Shown: one piece after another, positions 1 through 7,928 of the stretch
Layout of the letters: every line of letters starts with the position of its first letter
How positions within the stretch are numbered: the stretch's first letter is position 1
NCBI GenBank assembly: GCA_030635865.1
Contig: DAOVYA010000059.1
Span: forward strand, 1-7,987
Reading direction: 5' to 3'
DNA from: Gammaproteobacteria bacterium
GTDB taxonomy: Bacteria; Pseudomonadota; Gammaproteobacteria; UBA9214
DNA length: 7,987 nt
The notes under the pieces: model-generated
Told to the model about the DNA's origin: nothing
Database searches by the model: none
The model's input: the letters and a program-made list of their open reading frames with translations, nothing else
Translations under genes and position numbers: made by a program

Positions 1-1152
1 CGCGCAGACCCGCATATCGGTTTACTGCACAGGGCAACTGAAAAGCTTGCCGAGAGCAAACCCTTTAACCAGAGTATTGGCTACATGGACCGGCTCGATT
101 ACGTCTCCATGATGTGCAATGAGCACGGCTATGTGCTGGCGATGGAAAAACTGCTGGGCATTGAAGCGCCGATCCGCGCGCAATACATCCGCGTCATGTT
201 CGATGAAATCACCCGCATCCTGAACCACCTGTTGTGGATCGGGGCACATGGCCTGGACGTCGGTGCCATGACTATTTTCCTGTATGCCTTCCGTGAACGT
301 GAAGATCTGATGGATCTCTATGAGGCTGTTTCCGGTACCCGCATGCATGCAACCTATTATCGCCCGGGTGGTGTGTACCGTGATTTGCCGGAGGCCATGC
401 CGAAGTACGAGGCATCCAAATGGCACTCCCAGAAAGAAGTTGATCGCAAAAACGAAGACCGCCAGGGGTCCATGCTGGATTTTATTGAAGCCTTCACCGA
501 ACGTTTCCCGGGCTGTGTGGATGAATACGAAACCCTGCTGACGGATAATCGCATCTGGAAACAGCGCACGGTGGACATTGCCGTGATATCCCCGGAACGC
601 GCCATGCAGCTGGGCTTTACCGGCCCGATGCTAAGGGGCTCCGGCGTCGAGTGGGATTTACGCAAAAAGCAGCCTTACGAGGTCTACGACCGCTTGAAAT
701 TTGATATCCCGGTCGGTGTCACCGGGGATTGCTATGACCGTTACCTGGTGCGTATTGAAGAGATGCGCCAGTCAAACCGTATTATCAGGCAGTGCGTAGA
801 CTGGTTGCGCAAGAACCCGGGCCCGGTGATGCTCGAGGATTATAAGATCGCACCGCCACGTCGCGAAGAGATGAAAGCCGACATGGAGGCGCTGATTCAT
901 CACTTCAAGCTGTTTACAGAAGGTTTTTGTATCCCGGAAGGCGAGGCCTATGCAGCCATTGAACACCCGAAGGGCGAGTTCGGCGTCTACCTGATTTCTG
1001 ATGGTGCCAACAAGCCGTACCGTTTAAAGGTACGTGCCCCCGGCTTTGCACACCTGTCGGCACTCGATGAAATGGTGCGTGGCCACATGCTGGCCGATGT
1101 CGTTGCCGTCATAGGTACGCAGGATATTGTATTTGGGGAGATCGATCGTTAA
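1..1152 (+). CDS. nuoD: NADH-quinone oxidoreductase subunit D (5' end cut by window edge)
   Basis: NuoD is the 49-kDa-type peripheral subunit of complex I; with NuoH it forms the quinone-reduction pocket. The frame is open from base 1, starting [18 protein letters not shown], so the first ATG in view (base 85) is internal and not the start. 383 residues are visible. Family members of about 417 residues imply roughly 34 missing at the N-terminus, including the GPQHPAAHG loop with the quinone-site histidine. Visible family signatures are DRLDYVSMM (the Tyr at codon 100-102 matches the quinone head-group tyrosine of the family), [41 protein letters not shown] and the C-terminal end DIVFGEIDR. 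It is a stand-alone NuoD, not the NuoCD fusion of E. coli, so nuoC should lie just to the left. Its TAA shares one base with the nuoE ATG. Related group 4 hydrogenase large subunits are excluded by the lack of nickel-binding cysteine pairs. Confidence 0.98.
   Translation, partial: RADPHIGLLHRATEKLAESKPFNQSIGYMDRLDYVSMMCNEHGYVLAMEKLLGIEAPIRAQYIRVMFDEITRILNHLLWIGAHGLDVGAMTIFLYAFREREDLMDLYEAVSGTRMHATYYRPGGVYRDLPEAMPKYEASKWHSQKEVDRKNEDRQGSMLDFIEAFTERFPGCVDEYETLLTDNRIWKQRTVDIAVISPERAMQLGFTGPMLRGSGVEWDLRKKQPYEVYDRLKFDIPVGVTGDCYDRYLVRIEEMRQSNRIIRQCVDWLRKNPGPVMLEDYKIAPPRREEMKADMEALIHHFKLFTEGFCIPEGEAYAAIEHPKGEFGVYLISDGANKPYRLKVRAPGFAHLSALDEMVRGHMLADVVAVIGTQDIVFGEIDR
1135..1140 (+). promoter_or_regulatory. 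Ribosome binding site for nuoE
   Basis: GGGGAG lies 11 bases before the ATG at 1152, inside the end of nuoD. It favours the 1152 start (TAATG overlap with the nuoD stop) over a second in-frame ATG at 1164, which would be 23 bases away and leave the start uncoupled from nuoD termination. Confidence 0.6.
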
Positions 1153-1661
1153 TGGTTGCTGAAATGAAGGCACGCAGATATGCGCTGTTAACGGCTGAGT
1201 CCCGTGCGCGTATTGATGGCTGGATTGCCAAGTATCCGGCCGGACAGAAGAAATCTGCCGTACTGAGTGCGCTGCAAATTGCACAGCAACAAAACGCTGG
1301 CTGGGTGACCAGGGAGTTAATGGATGCAGTGGCCGATTATCTCGATATGCAGCCGGTCGAGGTGTACGAGGTCGCTACCTTTTATTCCATGATCGAGATC
1401 GAGCCGGTCGGACGTAACATGGTCGCCCTGTGCACCAACCTGTCCTGCATGTTGTGCGGTGCGGAAACCATTGTTGAATATGTCGAAAAGAAACTCGACA
1501 TCAAGCTGGGAGAAACGACACCTGATGGCCGTATCACCCTGAAGCTGGAAGAGGAATGCCTGGCCGCATGCGCCGGCGGACCAATGATGACCGTTAATGG
1601 TCACTACAAAGAGAATCTCACGCCAGAGAAGGTAGATGAGATCCTGGATGCACTGGAGTAG
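1152..1661 (+). CDS. nuoE: NADH-quinone oxidoreductase subunit E (2Fe-2S, N1a)
   Basis: NuoE is the 24-kDa-type thioredoxin-fold subunit of the NADH dehydrogenase module. It holds the 2Fe-2S cluster N1a near the FMN of NuoF. The product is 169 residues, close to the 166 of E. coli. An N-terminal helical domain (about 1-85, including QPVEVYEVATFYSM) precedes the ferredoxin-like domain. Cluster ligands are C94 and C99 (CTNLSC, C-x4-C) and C136 and C140 (CLAAC, C-x3-C), the standard family pattern. There is an extra cysteine at C102 in CMLCG. The start at 1152 is supported by the TAATG overlap with nuoD and an upstream GGGGAG; M5 is a less likely alternative. The gene ends in TAG at 1659-1661, only three bases before nuoF and in the same reading frame as it. 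Confidence 0.97.
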   Translation: MVAEMKARRYALLTAESRARIDGWIAKYPAGQKKSAVLSALQIAQQQNAGWVTRELMDAVADYLDMQPVEVYEVATFYSMIEIEPVGRNMVALCTNLSCMLCGAETIVEYVEKKLDIKLGETTPDGRITLKLEEECLAACAGGPMMTVNGHYKENLTPEKVDEILDALE

Positions 1662-1664
1662 GGC

Positions 1665-2966
1665 ATGACGGTACAAGTCTGTTTTGACACTTTGCAGTTT
1701 GATGAGCCATGGACACTTGAGAATTACCTCAAGGTCGGTGGCTATGAGGCGTGGAAGAAGATCCTTAAGGAGAGGATTTCCCCCGAAGATGTCATCGAAG
1801 AGGTGAAGAAATCGGGCCTGCGTGGACGTGGTGGGGCAGGCTTTCCCACCGGCCTTAAGTGGAGCTTTATGCCGCGCACGGCTCCGGTACAGAAATACAT
1901 TATCTGTAACTCGGATGAATCCGAGCCGGGTACCTGCAAGGACCGGGACATTTTGCGATATAACCCGCATGCACTGATTGAAGGTATGGCCATTGCCGGT
2001 TATTCCATGGGTGCAACCGTCGGCTACAATTACATGCGCGGCGAGTTTCATCATGAGCCATTTGAGCGCTTTGACCATGCACTGAAGGAAGCACGTGCAG
2101 CCGGTTTCCTGGGGGACGATATTCTCGGTTCCGGTGTGGACTTCGAATGTCACGGTCATCTCGGCGCCGGGGCCTATATCTGTGGTGAAGAAACGGCACT
2201 GCTTGAATCACTCGAAGGCAAGAAAGGCCAGCCGCGTTTTAAGCCGCCGTTCCCGGCCAACTTCGGTCTGTATGGCCGGCCCACAACAATTAATAACACC
2301 GAGACACTGGCTTCTGTGCCAGCCATCATGCGCAATGGCGGTGACTGGTTCCTGAACCTCGGCAAGCCGAATAACGGCGGCGTAAAAATATTTTCGGTTT
2401 CCGGTCATGTAAACAATCCGGGTAACTTCGAGGTCCCGATGGGACTGCCCTTCAGGGACCTGCTGGAACTGGCGGGCGGTGTACGCGAGGGGCATAGCCT
2501 GAAGGCCGTGATTCCCGGTGGTTCTTCCATGCCGGTGATGCCGGCGGATGTCATCATGGAAACCGATATGGACTATGACTCATTGGCCAAGGCGGGTTCT
2601 GCCCTGGGTTCCGGTGGCGTGATGGTCATGGATGAAACGACCTGCATGGTCAAGGCCCTGTTGCGCGTATCGCGATTCTATTACGCGGAATCCTGTGGTC
2701 AGTGCACACCGTGCCGCGAAGGTACCGGCTGGATGTATCGCGTGATCAAGCGTATCGAGGAAGGACAGGGCAAGCCGGAAGACCTGGATCTGTTAATCAG
2801 TGCGGCCGGTCAGATTGAAGGACGGACCATTTGTGCGTTTGGTGATGCTGCTGCCTGGCCGGTGCAGAGTTTTCTGAAACACTACCGCGAAGAATTTGAA
2901 TATCACATTACCCACAAGTGCTGCATGGTGGGTGAAGGTGCAACCTCGAAAGGAGAGGCGGCATGA
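1665..2966 (+). CDS. nuoF: NADH-quinone oxidoreductase subunit F (NADH/FMN-binding, 4Fe-4S N3)
   Basis: NuoF is the 51-kDa-type flavoprotein where NADH is oxidised; it passes electrons from FMN to the 4Fe-4S cluster N3. The product is 433 residues (E. coli 445). Domains in order are: the FMN/NADH Rossmann-like domain with the glycine-rich [10 protein letters not shown] (54-63); the acidic nucleotide-site segment NSDESEPGT (82-90); [19 protein letters not shown] (167-185); the ubiquitin-like SLBB region (about 240-330); and the C-terminal helical domain with N3 ligands C344, C347, C350 (SCGQCTPC) and C390 (TICAFGD). The start is set by GGAG at 1655-1658, six bases upstream within the end of nuoE. 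The last four bases (ATGA) overlap the nuoG start. All expected cofactor residues are present. The [15 protein letters not shown] version of the nucleotide site resembles beta/gammaproteobacterial NuoF more than the E. coli form. Confidence 0.98.
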   Translation: MTVQVCFDTLQFDEPWTLENYLKVGGYEAWKKILKERISPEDVIEEVKKSGLRGRGGAGFPTGLKWSFMPRTAPVQKYIICNSDESEPGTCKDRDILRYNPHALIEGMAIAGYSMGATVGYNYMRGEFHHEPFERFDHALKEARAAGFLGDDILGSGVDFECHGHLGAGAYICGEETALLESLEGKKGQPRFKPPFPANFGLYGRPTTINNTETLASVPAIMRNGGDWFLNLGKPNNGGVKIFSVSGHVNNPGNFEVPMGLPFRDLLELAGGVREGHSLKAVIPGGSSMPVMPADVIMETDMDYDSLAKAGSALGSGGVMVMDETTCMVKALLRVSRFYYAESCGQCTPCREGTGWMYRVIKRIEEGQGKPEDLDLLISAAGQIEGRTICAFGDAAAWPVQSFLKHYREEFEYHITHKCCMVGEGATSKGEAA

Positions 2967-5362
2967 GTGCCCGGCCAGAGATCCCGGCAGAAGATGCCGT
3001 CAACATTGAAATCGACGGTCAGCCATACCAGGCACGCAAGGGTGCGATGATTATTGAAGTGACCGATGCGGCCGGTATCAGCGTGCCGCGCTTCTGTTAT
3101 CACAAGAAACTCTCGGTCGCTGCCAATTGCCGCATGTGCATGATTGAAGTGGAGAAGGTGCCGAAGCCGTTGCCGGCCTGTGCCACACCGGTTGCTGAAG
3201 GCATGAAGATTTTTACCCGGTCGGAGCTCGCCAGGGGGGCACAGAAAGCGGTCATGGAATTCCTGTTGATCAACCATCCGCTGGATTGCCCGATTTGTGA
3301 CCAGGGTGGTGAATGTGAATTGCAGGACCTGGCGCTGGGTTACGGTCGTGACGTGTCGCGCTTTGCAGAGAAAAAGCGGGTCGTGCAAGACAAGTTCATC
3401 GGTCCGCTGATTGCGACAGATATGACGCGTTGCATACATTGCACCCGCTGTATCCGTATGTTGCGCGAAGTGGCCGGCAAGAAAGAACTGGGTGCGACAG
3501 GACGTGGCGAGAACATGGAAATCGGTACCTATATAGAGAAGTCACTTGAATCGGAACTCTCGGGCAATGTCATCGATGTCTGCCCGGTGGGTGCGCTGAC
3601 CTCCAGGCCATTTCGTTTCAAGGCGCGCGCCTGGGAATTACAGCAACATGCATCGGTCGCGCCGCATGATTGCATTGGTTCCAACCTGTTGGTGCATACC
3701 CGTCGTGGCGAGGTGATGCGCGTCGTGCCACGTGAGAATGAAGAGATCAACGAAGTCTGGTTGTCGGACCGGGATCGCTTCAGCTATGAAGGCCTGTACA
3801 GCGAAGATCGCCTGGCAGAACCGATGGTGAAGGTGGAAGGCGAATGGCAGGTTGTGGACTGGGAGACCGGTTTACAGGCAGCGGTTGATGGTATCCGGGC
3901 GGTCATCGATGCGCACGGTGCAGAGCAGATGGGGGTGCTGGTGGCGCCGACTGCAACGCTTGAGGAAATGATGCTGGTGCAGGCGCTTGCGCGCGGCAAC
4001 GGCATCAATAATATTGACCATCGCCTGCGCCAGACCGATTTCAGCGATCAGGAACAGGCACCCCTCTGCCCGACACTGGGCCAGTCACTGGATGCGCTGG
4101 AAACACTGAATGCCGCATTGGTTATTGGTTCCAATACCCGCAAGGACCAACCGATTGCCGGACACCGTTTGCGTAAAGCGGCGCTGGCCGGTGCGCAGCT
4201 CATGTTTGTAAACCCGGTGGACTACGAATTCCTGTTCGATATCCATGCAAAAGCCATAGTTCCGCCATCGCAGATGGTGAATGTATTGGCTGGTATAGCC
4301 GCGTGTTTCCCGGGTGCCGCCGGCCAATCGACTGATGCAGTGAAGTCTGTGATTGCCGGTGCATCGCCGGATGATACCCAGCGCGCGATGGCTGCTGCCC
4401 TGAAAGAGGCAGAAAAGGGCGCGGTCTTGCTTGGCAGTATCGCTATTGCCCACCCGCAATATTCATTAATCAAGGCGCTCGCAGCGCTGATTGCTACTGC
4501 GAGTGGTACAACGCTTGGGGTCCTCCCGGAGGCTGTCAACAGTGTAGCTGCCTGGCTGGCAGGCGTATTGCCACACCGCGGGCCGGCCGGTCGTGCTGTT
4601 TCCAACGCGGGCATGACGGCGCGGGATATGCTGGCATCACCACGAAAGGGCTATTTGCTGTTTGACGTGGAACCCGCATACGACTGCGAAGCTGCTGCGA
4701 TGGCAGCAGCGGCCACAGGCGCTGCCGAATTTGTTGTTTCCATCAGCCCGTATGCCAGTGATGTCATCAGGGAAACTGCGGATGTGTTGTTGCCCATTGG
4801 TCCGTTTACGGAAACCTCCGGTACTTACGTGAATGCAGAAGGACGCTGGCAGAGTTTTCAGGGCGTAGCGAACCCGGTTGGTGACAGTCGTCCGGGCTGG
4901 AAGGTCCTGCGTGTGCTGGGTAACCAGTTTGGCCTGGACGGATTCGAGCAGACCAGCAGTGAGCAGGTTCGTGACGCCCTGCGCGAACAGGTCGGCACAA
5001 TCAAGCTGGATAATACACAGGTGAACGGGCCGCTTGCAGCAGCAATGGCCGTTGACGGCCTGGAAAGGGTTGGCGATGTGGCCATGTATTCGGTCGATGC
5101 GCTGGTGCGCAGGGCTGGATCACTGCAGCAGACGCCCGATGCTGCTGTAGCCGGGCTGGCGCGTATAAATTCAAAACAGGCAGAGAAGACCGGCGTGCGT
5201 GATGAATACACGGTGATCGTCACACAGGGTGATTCCAGTGTGACGATGGACATACAGATCGATGAGCGTGTCCCGGATAATTGTGTCCGGGTGCAGGCAG
5301 GGACGAGTGCTTCTGCAGCGCTCGGTGCCAGTTTCGGCCCAATAAAGATACAGCGGGTTTGA
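2963..5362 (+). CDS. nuoG: NADH-quinone oxidoreductase subunit G (Fe-S clusters N1b, N5, N4)
   Basis: NuoG is the 75-kDa-type Fe-S subunit that carries electrons from NuoF toward NuoI. The product is 799 residues. The N-terminal ferredoxin domain holds the 2Fe-2S N1b ligands C45, C56, C59 and C73. The His-Cys3 site for N5 is H105, C109, C112 and C118. The N4 4Fe-4S ligands are C157, C160, C163 and C207 ([13 protein letters not shown]). From about residue 220 onward it is a molybdopterin-oxidoreductase-like fold with no catalytic Mo ligand recognisable, as is usual for NuoG. The segment that binds the extra cluster N7 in E. coli and Thermus reads [11 protein letters not shown] (231-241), keeping only one cysteine, so N7 should be absent. 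[17 protein letters not shown], typical of the family, is in the C-terminal half. The ATGA overlap with nuoF and GGAG at 2952-2955, seven bases upstream, fix the start. The extreme C-terminus resembles a dinucleotide-binding-like beta domain. Confidence 0.97.
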   Translation: MSARPEIPAEDAVNIEIDGQPYQARKGAMIIEVTDAAGISVPRFCYHKKLSVAANCRMCMIEVEKVPKPLPACATPVAEGMKIFTRSELARGAQKAVMEFLLINHPLDCPICDQGGECELQDLALGYGRDVSRFAEKKRVVQDKFIGPLIATDMTRCIHCTRCIRMLREVAGKKELGATGRGENMEIGTYIEKSLESELSGNVIDVCPVGALTSRPFRFKARAWELQQHASVAPHDCIGSNLLVHTRRGEVMRVVPRENEEINEVWLSDRDRFSYEGLYSEDRLAEPMVKVEGEWQVVDWETGLQAAVDGIRAVIDAHGAEQMGVLVAPTATLEEMMLVQALARGNGINNIDHRLRQTDFSDQEQAPLCPTLGQSLDALETLNAALVIGSNTRKDQPIAGHRLRKAALAGAQLMFVNPVDYEFLFDIHAKAIVPPSQMVNVLAGIAACFPGAAGQSTDAVKSVIAGASPDDTQRAMAAALKEAEKGAVLLGSIAIAHPQYSLIKALAALIATASGTTLGVLPEAVNSVAAWLAGVLPHRGPAGRAVSNAGMTARDMLASPRKGYLLFDVEPAYDCEAAAMAAAATGAAEFVVSISPYASDVIRETADVLLPIGPFTETSGTYVNAEGRWQSFQGVANPVGDSRPGWKVLRVLGNQFGLDGFEQTSSEQVRDALREQVGTIKLDNTQVNGPLAAAMAVDGLERVGDVAMYSVDALVRRAGSLQQTPDAAVAGLARINSKQAEKTGVRDEYTVIVTQGDSSVTMDIQIDERVPDNCVRVQAGTSASAALGASFGPIKIQRV

Positions 5363-5363
5363 C

Positions 5364-5368
5364 AGGGA
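5364..5368 (+). promoter_or_regulatory. Ribosome binding site deciding the nuoH start
   Basis: AGGGA lies eight bases before the ATG at 5377, directly after the nuoG stop. The frame also stays open upstream to an ATG at 5281, but that would place 32 unrelated residues (hydrophilic, cysteine-containing) inside nuoG. The site selects 5377. Confidence 0.6.
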
Positions 5369-5376
5369 TCTCACTC

Positions 5377-6510
5377 ATGACTGATACGGCCGTGCAGAAA
5401 TACAAGTATAAAACGCAGTTAATGCTGCACATGCTGGCGGCTGTCGTGCTGCTTGCAGCCGTTGCCGTGCTCGGGGTGTATTACTGGGAAGAAATAAAGG
5501 AAATTACCGTTTTATATATCCTGATCAAGATTGTCGTCATCGTTGGCCCCTTGATGGGGGCGGTTGCCTACCTGACGTTCGCCGAGCGCAAGTTCATCGG
5601 CTACATGCAGATGCGTATCGGGCCAAACCGGGTTGGGCCGCGTGGCTGGCTGCAGCCGATTGCAGACGCTCTGAAGTTGCTGATGAAGGAAATTATTGTC
5701 CCGACCAACTCGAGCCGTTTCCTGTTTGTGATTGCGCCGATGTTATCCATTGCACCGGCTCTGGCAGCCTGGGCCGTTCTGCCTTTTACCGATACGCTGG
5801 TGCTGGCAAATATTGATGCCAGCCTTTTGTATATCCTCGCGCTGACATCGATGGGTGTTTACGGCGTGATTATTGCGGGTTGGGCATCGAACTCGAAGTA
5901 TGCGCTTCTTGGCGCAATGCGTTCGGCGGCGCAGATTGTGTCGTATGAAATTGCCATGGGTTTTGCGCTGGTTGGTGTGTTGATTGCCGGTGGCAGTCTG
6001 AATCTGGTCGAAATCGTGGAGGCACAGCAGGGCAGTTTCCTGCACTGGTTCTGGTTGCCCTTGTTTCCCCTGTTCCTGGTTTATTTTATTTCCGGTGTTG
6101 CGGAAACCAATCGTGCACCGTTCGATGTGTCCGAAGGCGAGTCGGAAATTGTTGCCGGGTTCCACGTCGAATATTCCGGAATGGCCTTTGCCGTATTCTT
6201 CCTTGCGGAATACGCCAACATGATCCTGATTGCCGCGCTGGCTGCACTGATGTTCCTGGGTGGCTGGCTGTCGCCGTTCCAGGGTACCTGGCTGGAATCC
6301 TGGTTTGACTGGGTCCCGAACATATTCTGGTTCTTCGGGAAGACCTCATTAATGGCATTTTTCTTTCTCTGGTTTCGTGCAACCTTCCCGCGTTACCGCT
6401 ATGACCAGATCATGCGCCTGGGCTGGAAAGTATTTATTCCAATCACAATTGTGTGGCTGGTACTGGAAGGTGCCGCGGTAATGGCCCATGTTGGGCCGTG
6501 GTTTGACTGA
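5377..6510 (+). CDS. nuoH: NADH-quinone oxidoreductase subunit H (quinone-channel membrane subunit)
   Basis: NuoH (ND1-type) anchors the peripheral arm to the membrane and forms the quinone tunnel and first proton-channel-like helices. From the ATG at 5377 the product is 377 residues, longer than E. coli (325). Family signatures are [20 protein letters not shown] (69-88), the cytoplasmic loop lining the quinone entry; [25 protein letters not shown] (171-195, with E191 in the conserved SYE); [20 protein letters not shown] (242-261); HVEYSG (264-269); and [15 protein letters not shown] near the C-terminus. Residues 44-67 match the family's usual first transmembrane helix. Before it there is a further strongly hydrophobic stretch (about 15-37) preceded by a lysine-rich N-terminus (KYKYK), which predicts an additional membrane helix. 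Later starts at M16 or M19 would still keep most of that helix. The gene follows nuoG after 14 bases. Confidence 0.97.
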   Translation: MTDTAVQKYKYKTQLMLHMLAAVVLLAAVAVLGVYYWEEIKEITVLYILIKIVVIVGPLMGAVAYLTFAERKFIGYMQMRIGPNRVGPRGWLQPIADALKLLMKEIIVPTNSSRFLFVIAPMLSIAPALAAWAVLPFTDTLVLANIDASLLYILALTSMGVYGVIIAGWASNSKYALLGAMRSAAQIVSYEIAMGFALVGVLIAGGSLNLVEIVEAQQGSFLHWFWLPLFPLFLVYFISGVAETNRAPFDVSEGESEIVAGFHVEYSGMAFAVFFLAEYANMILIAALAALMFLGGWLSPFQGTWLESWFDWVPNIFWFFGKTSLMAFFFLWFRATFPRYRYDQIMRLGWKVFIPITIVWLVLEGAAVMAHVGPWFD

Positions 6511-6523
6511 GATAATCTGATTT

Positions 6524-7012
6524 ATGGATGATTTCGTTAAGTTCCTGAAAAGTCTGTTTCTTCTTGAGCTCCTGAAGGGGCTGGGACTGACCGGCAGGCG
6601 CATGTTTTCGCGCAAGATCACGGTGCAATATCCGGAGGAGAAGACGCCGCAGTCAAACCGTTTCCGTGGTCTGCATGCCTTGCGGCGCTACCCGAACGGT
6701 GAAGAACGCTGTATTGCCTGCAAGCTTTGCGAGGCAGTTTGCCCGGCACTGGCAATCACGATTGAGGCGGAAGAACGTGAAGACGGGACCCGTCGTACAA
6801 CCCGTTATGACATTGATTTGTTCAAGTGCATTTATTGCGGTTTTTGCGAAGAGTCCTGCCCGGTGGATTCCATCGTCGAGACAAGAGTTTTTGAATACGC
6901 CTTCGAAAATCGTGGCGAGAATATCATGACCAAGGAGATGCTGCTGCAGATCGGTGACAAGTACGAAGCACAGATTGCAGCAGACCGCATCGAGGATGCA
7001 ACGTACAGGTAA
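6524..7012 (+). CDS. nuoI: NADH-quinone oxidoreductase subunit I (2x 4Fe-4S, N6a/N6b)
   Basis: NuoI (23-kDa/TYKY type) is an 8Fe ferredoxin-like subunit linking NuoG to the terminal cluster N2 near the quinone site. The product is 162 residues, a common length for proteobacterial NuoI. An amphipathic N-terminal segment (about 1-30) contacts the membrane arm, followed by two C-x2-C-x2-C-x3-C motifs: C63, C66, C69, C73 ([11 protein letters not shown]) and C102, C105, C108, C112 ([11 protein letters not shown]). Other family segments are [28 protein letters not shown] and PVDSIVET. The start at 6524 gives the expected N-terminus, but no convincing Shine-Dalgarno sequence is seen in the 13-base gap after nuoH; the nearest purine-rich bases are GAGA around 6508-6512. 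It may depend on coupling to nuoH termination. Confidence 0.98.
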   Translation: MDDFVKFLKSLFLLELLKGLGLTGRRMFSRKITVQYPEEKTPQSNRFRGLHALRRYPNGEERCIACKLCEAVCPALAITIEAEEREDGTRRTTRYDIDLFKCIYCGFCEESCPVDSIVETRVFEYAFENRGENIMTKEMLLQIGDKYEAQIAADRIEDATYR

Positions 7013-7017
7013 AGACA

Positions 7018-7626
7018 ATGGATTTTGAACGCTTCGTATTCTACTTTTTTGCAGCGATCCTGATATTCGCGGCTGCACGCGTGATCACCGTTCGTAACCC
7101 GGTGTATGCGGTGTTGCACCTGGTGCTGGCATTTTTTACCAGCGCCGGATTGTGGATGCTGCTGGAAGCGGAATTCCTGGCGATTACGCTGGTGCTGGTC
7201 TATGTCGGTGCGGTGATGGTTTTGTTCCTGTTTGTGGTGATGATGCTTGATATTAATTTATCCCCGTTGAGCGAAGGCTTTATCAGGTATCTTCCGGTTG
7301 GACTCGGCGTTGCTGCATTGATTGTCCTGGAAATGTACCTGGTTGTGCGGGCGAGTCACTTTGGCGTAGACACCATGGCAAACCAGCTGCGGCACGCCGA
7401 GGGCTACAGTAACGTTAAAGAACTCGGTGGCGTGCTTTATACCGACTATGTGTACCCGTTTGAAATTGCCTCGGTGATTCTGCTGGTTGCGATTATTGCG
7501 GCCATTGCACTGACAATGCGCAAGCGGCCCGAAACAAAAAGTCAGGACCCGGCAGCACAGATTGCAGTACAGGCCAGTGACCGGGTGAGGGTCGTTAAAA
7601 TGGCATCGGAAAGGAAAAACCCATGA
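7018..7626 (+). CDS. nuoJ: NADH-quinone oxidoreductase subunit J (membrane subunit)
   Basis: NuoJ (ND6-type) is a small membrane subunit between NuoH and NuoK whose third helix is part of the coupling path. The product is 202 residues. Five membrane helices are visible, at roughly 4-24, 29-50, 56-77, 92-111 and 148-166. The third contains [18 protein letters not shown], including the conserved YVGA (62-65) segment where the family has a pi-bulge. E149 in YPFEIAS precedes the last helix. A charged tail (about 167-202: [12 protein letters not shown], then SDRVRVVKM) follows, as in beta/gammaproteobacterial NuoJ. The start follows nuoI by five bases with AGGT at 7007-7010 as a probable ribosome binding site. 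The last four bases overlap the nuoK start. Confidence 0.97.
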   Translation: MDFERFVFYFFAAILIFAAARVITVRNPVYAVLHLVLAFFTSAGLWMLLEAEFLAITLVLVYVGAVMVLFLFVVMMLDINLSPLSEGFIRYLPVGLGVAALIVLEMYLVVRASHFGVDTMANQLRHAEGYSNVKELGGVLYTDYVYPFEIASVILLVAIIAAIALTMRKRPETKSQDPAAQIAVQASDRVRVVKMASERKNP

Positions 7627-7928
7627 TTGGCTTGTCCGATTACCTGGTTCTGGGCGCCATCCTGTTCGGATTGAGCGTGGCGGGGATATTTCTGAACCGG
7701 AAAAACGTCATTATCCTGTTGATGGCTATTGAGCTGATGCTGTTGGCCGTGAACATGAACTTTATCGCCTTTTCCTATTTTCTGGACGACACGGCGGGCC
7801 AGGTCTTCGTGTTCTTCATATTGACAGTTGCCGCAGCAGAGGCTGCCATCGGGCTCGCGATCCTGGTCGTGCTGTTCCTCAACCGGCAGACCATCAATGT
7901 TGATGATCTGGATACACTGAAAGCTTGA
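7623..7928 (+). CDS. nuoK: NADH-quinone oxidoreductase subunit K (membrane subunit)
   Basis: NuoK (ND4L-type) is a three-helix membrane subunit contributing buried glutamates to the proton path between NuoJ and NuoN. The product is 101 residues, the typical length (E. coli 100). Helices lie at about 5-23, 28-51 and 60-86. The two essential membrane glutamates of the family are present as E37 (LLMAIELML) and E73 ([12 protein letters not shown]), matching E36 and E72 of E. coli. The start overlaps the nuoJ stop in ATGA, with AAGGA at 7611-7615, seven bases upstream. It ends DDLDTLKA, close to the usual family end. Its TGA shares a base with an ATG at 7928 that is in frame with nuoL. Confidence 0.98.
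   Translation: MIGLSDYLVLGAILFGLSVAGIFLNRKNVIILLMAIELMLLAVNMNFIAFSYFLDDTAGQVFVFFILTVAAAEAAIGLAILVVLFLNRQTINVDDLDTLKA

Noticed and set aside
1317..2159. Long open frame on the minus strand (280 residues) opposite nuoE/nuoF.
   Set aside because: It lies entirely antisense to two strongly conserved genes, has no recognisable family or domain, and its composition is that of a reverse-complement shadow of moderately GC-rich coding sequence.
2529..2548. Local direct repetition around GATGCCGG in nuoF.
   Set aside because: It encodes SMPVMPAD, a normal part of the subunit, and there is no wider repeat array.
2903..3439. Minus-strand open frame of 178 residues opposite the nuoF end and nuoG start.
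   Set aside because: It is antisense to the cluster-binding region of nuoG, with no recognisable motif and no ribosome binding site looked convincing. It is treated as a shadow.
5272..5291. Inverted repeat near the end of nuoG (CCCGGATA pairing with TGTCCGGG, 4-base loop), considered as a terminator or attenuator.
   Set aside because: It lies within conserved coding sequence (VPDNCVR), is not followed by a T-run, and downstream genes of the same operon continue. An 8-bp stem including one G-T pair can occur by chance.
5281..5376. Upstream in-frame extension of nuoH from an ATG at 5281.
   Set aside because: It overlaps the nuoG C-terminus by 82 bases, encodes 32 residues with no NuoH resemblance, and a ribosome binding site plus ATG is found right after the nuoG stop.
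6509..6518. Short palindrome AGAT-A-ATCT between nuoH and nuoI, considered as an operator.
   Set aside because: Four-base arms in a 13-base leader are expected by chance, and no regulator site is expected inside this operon.
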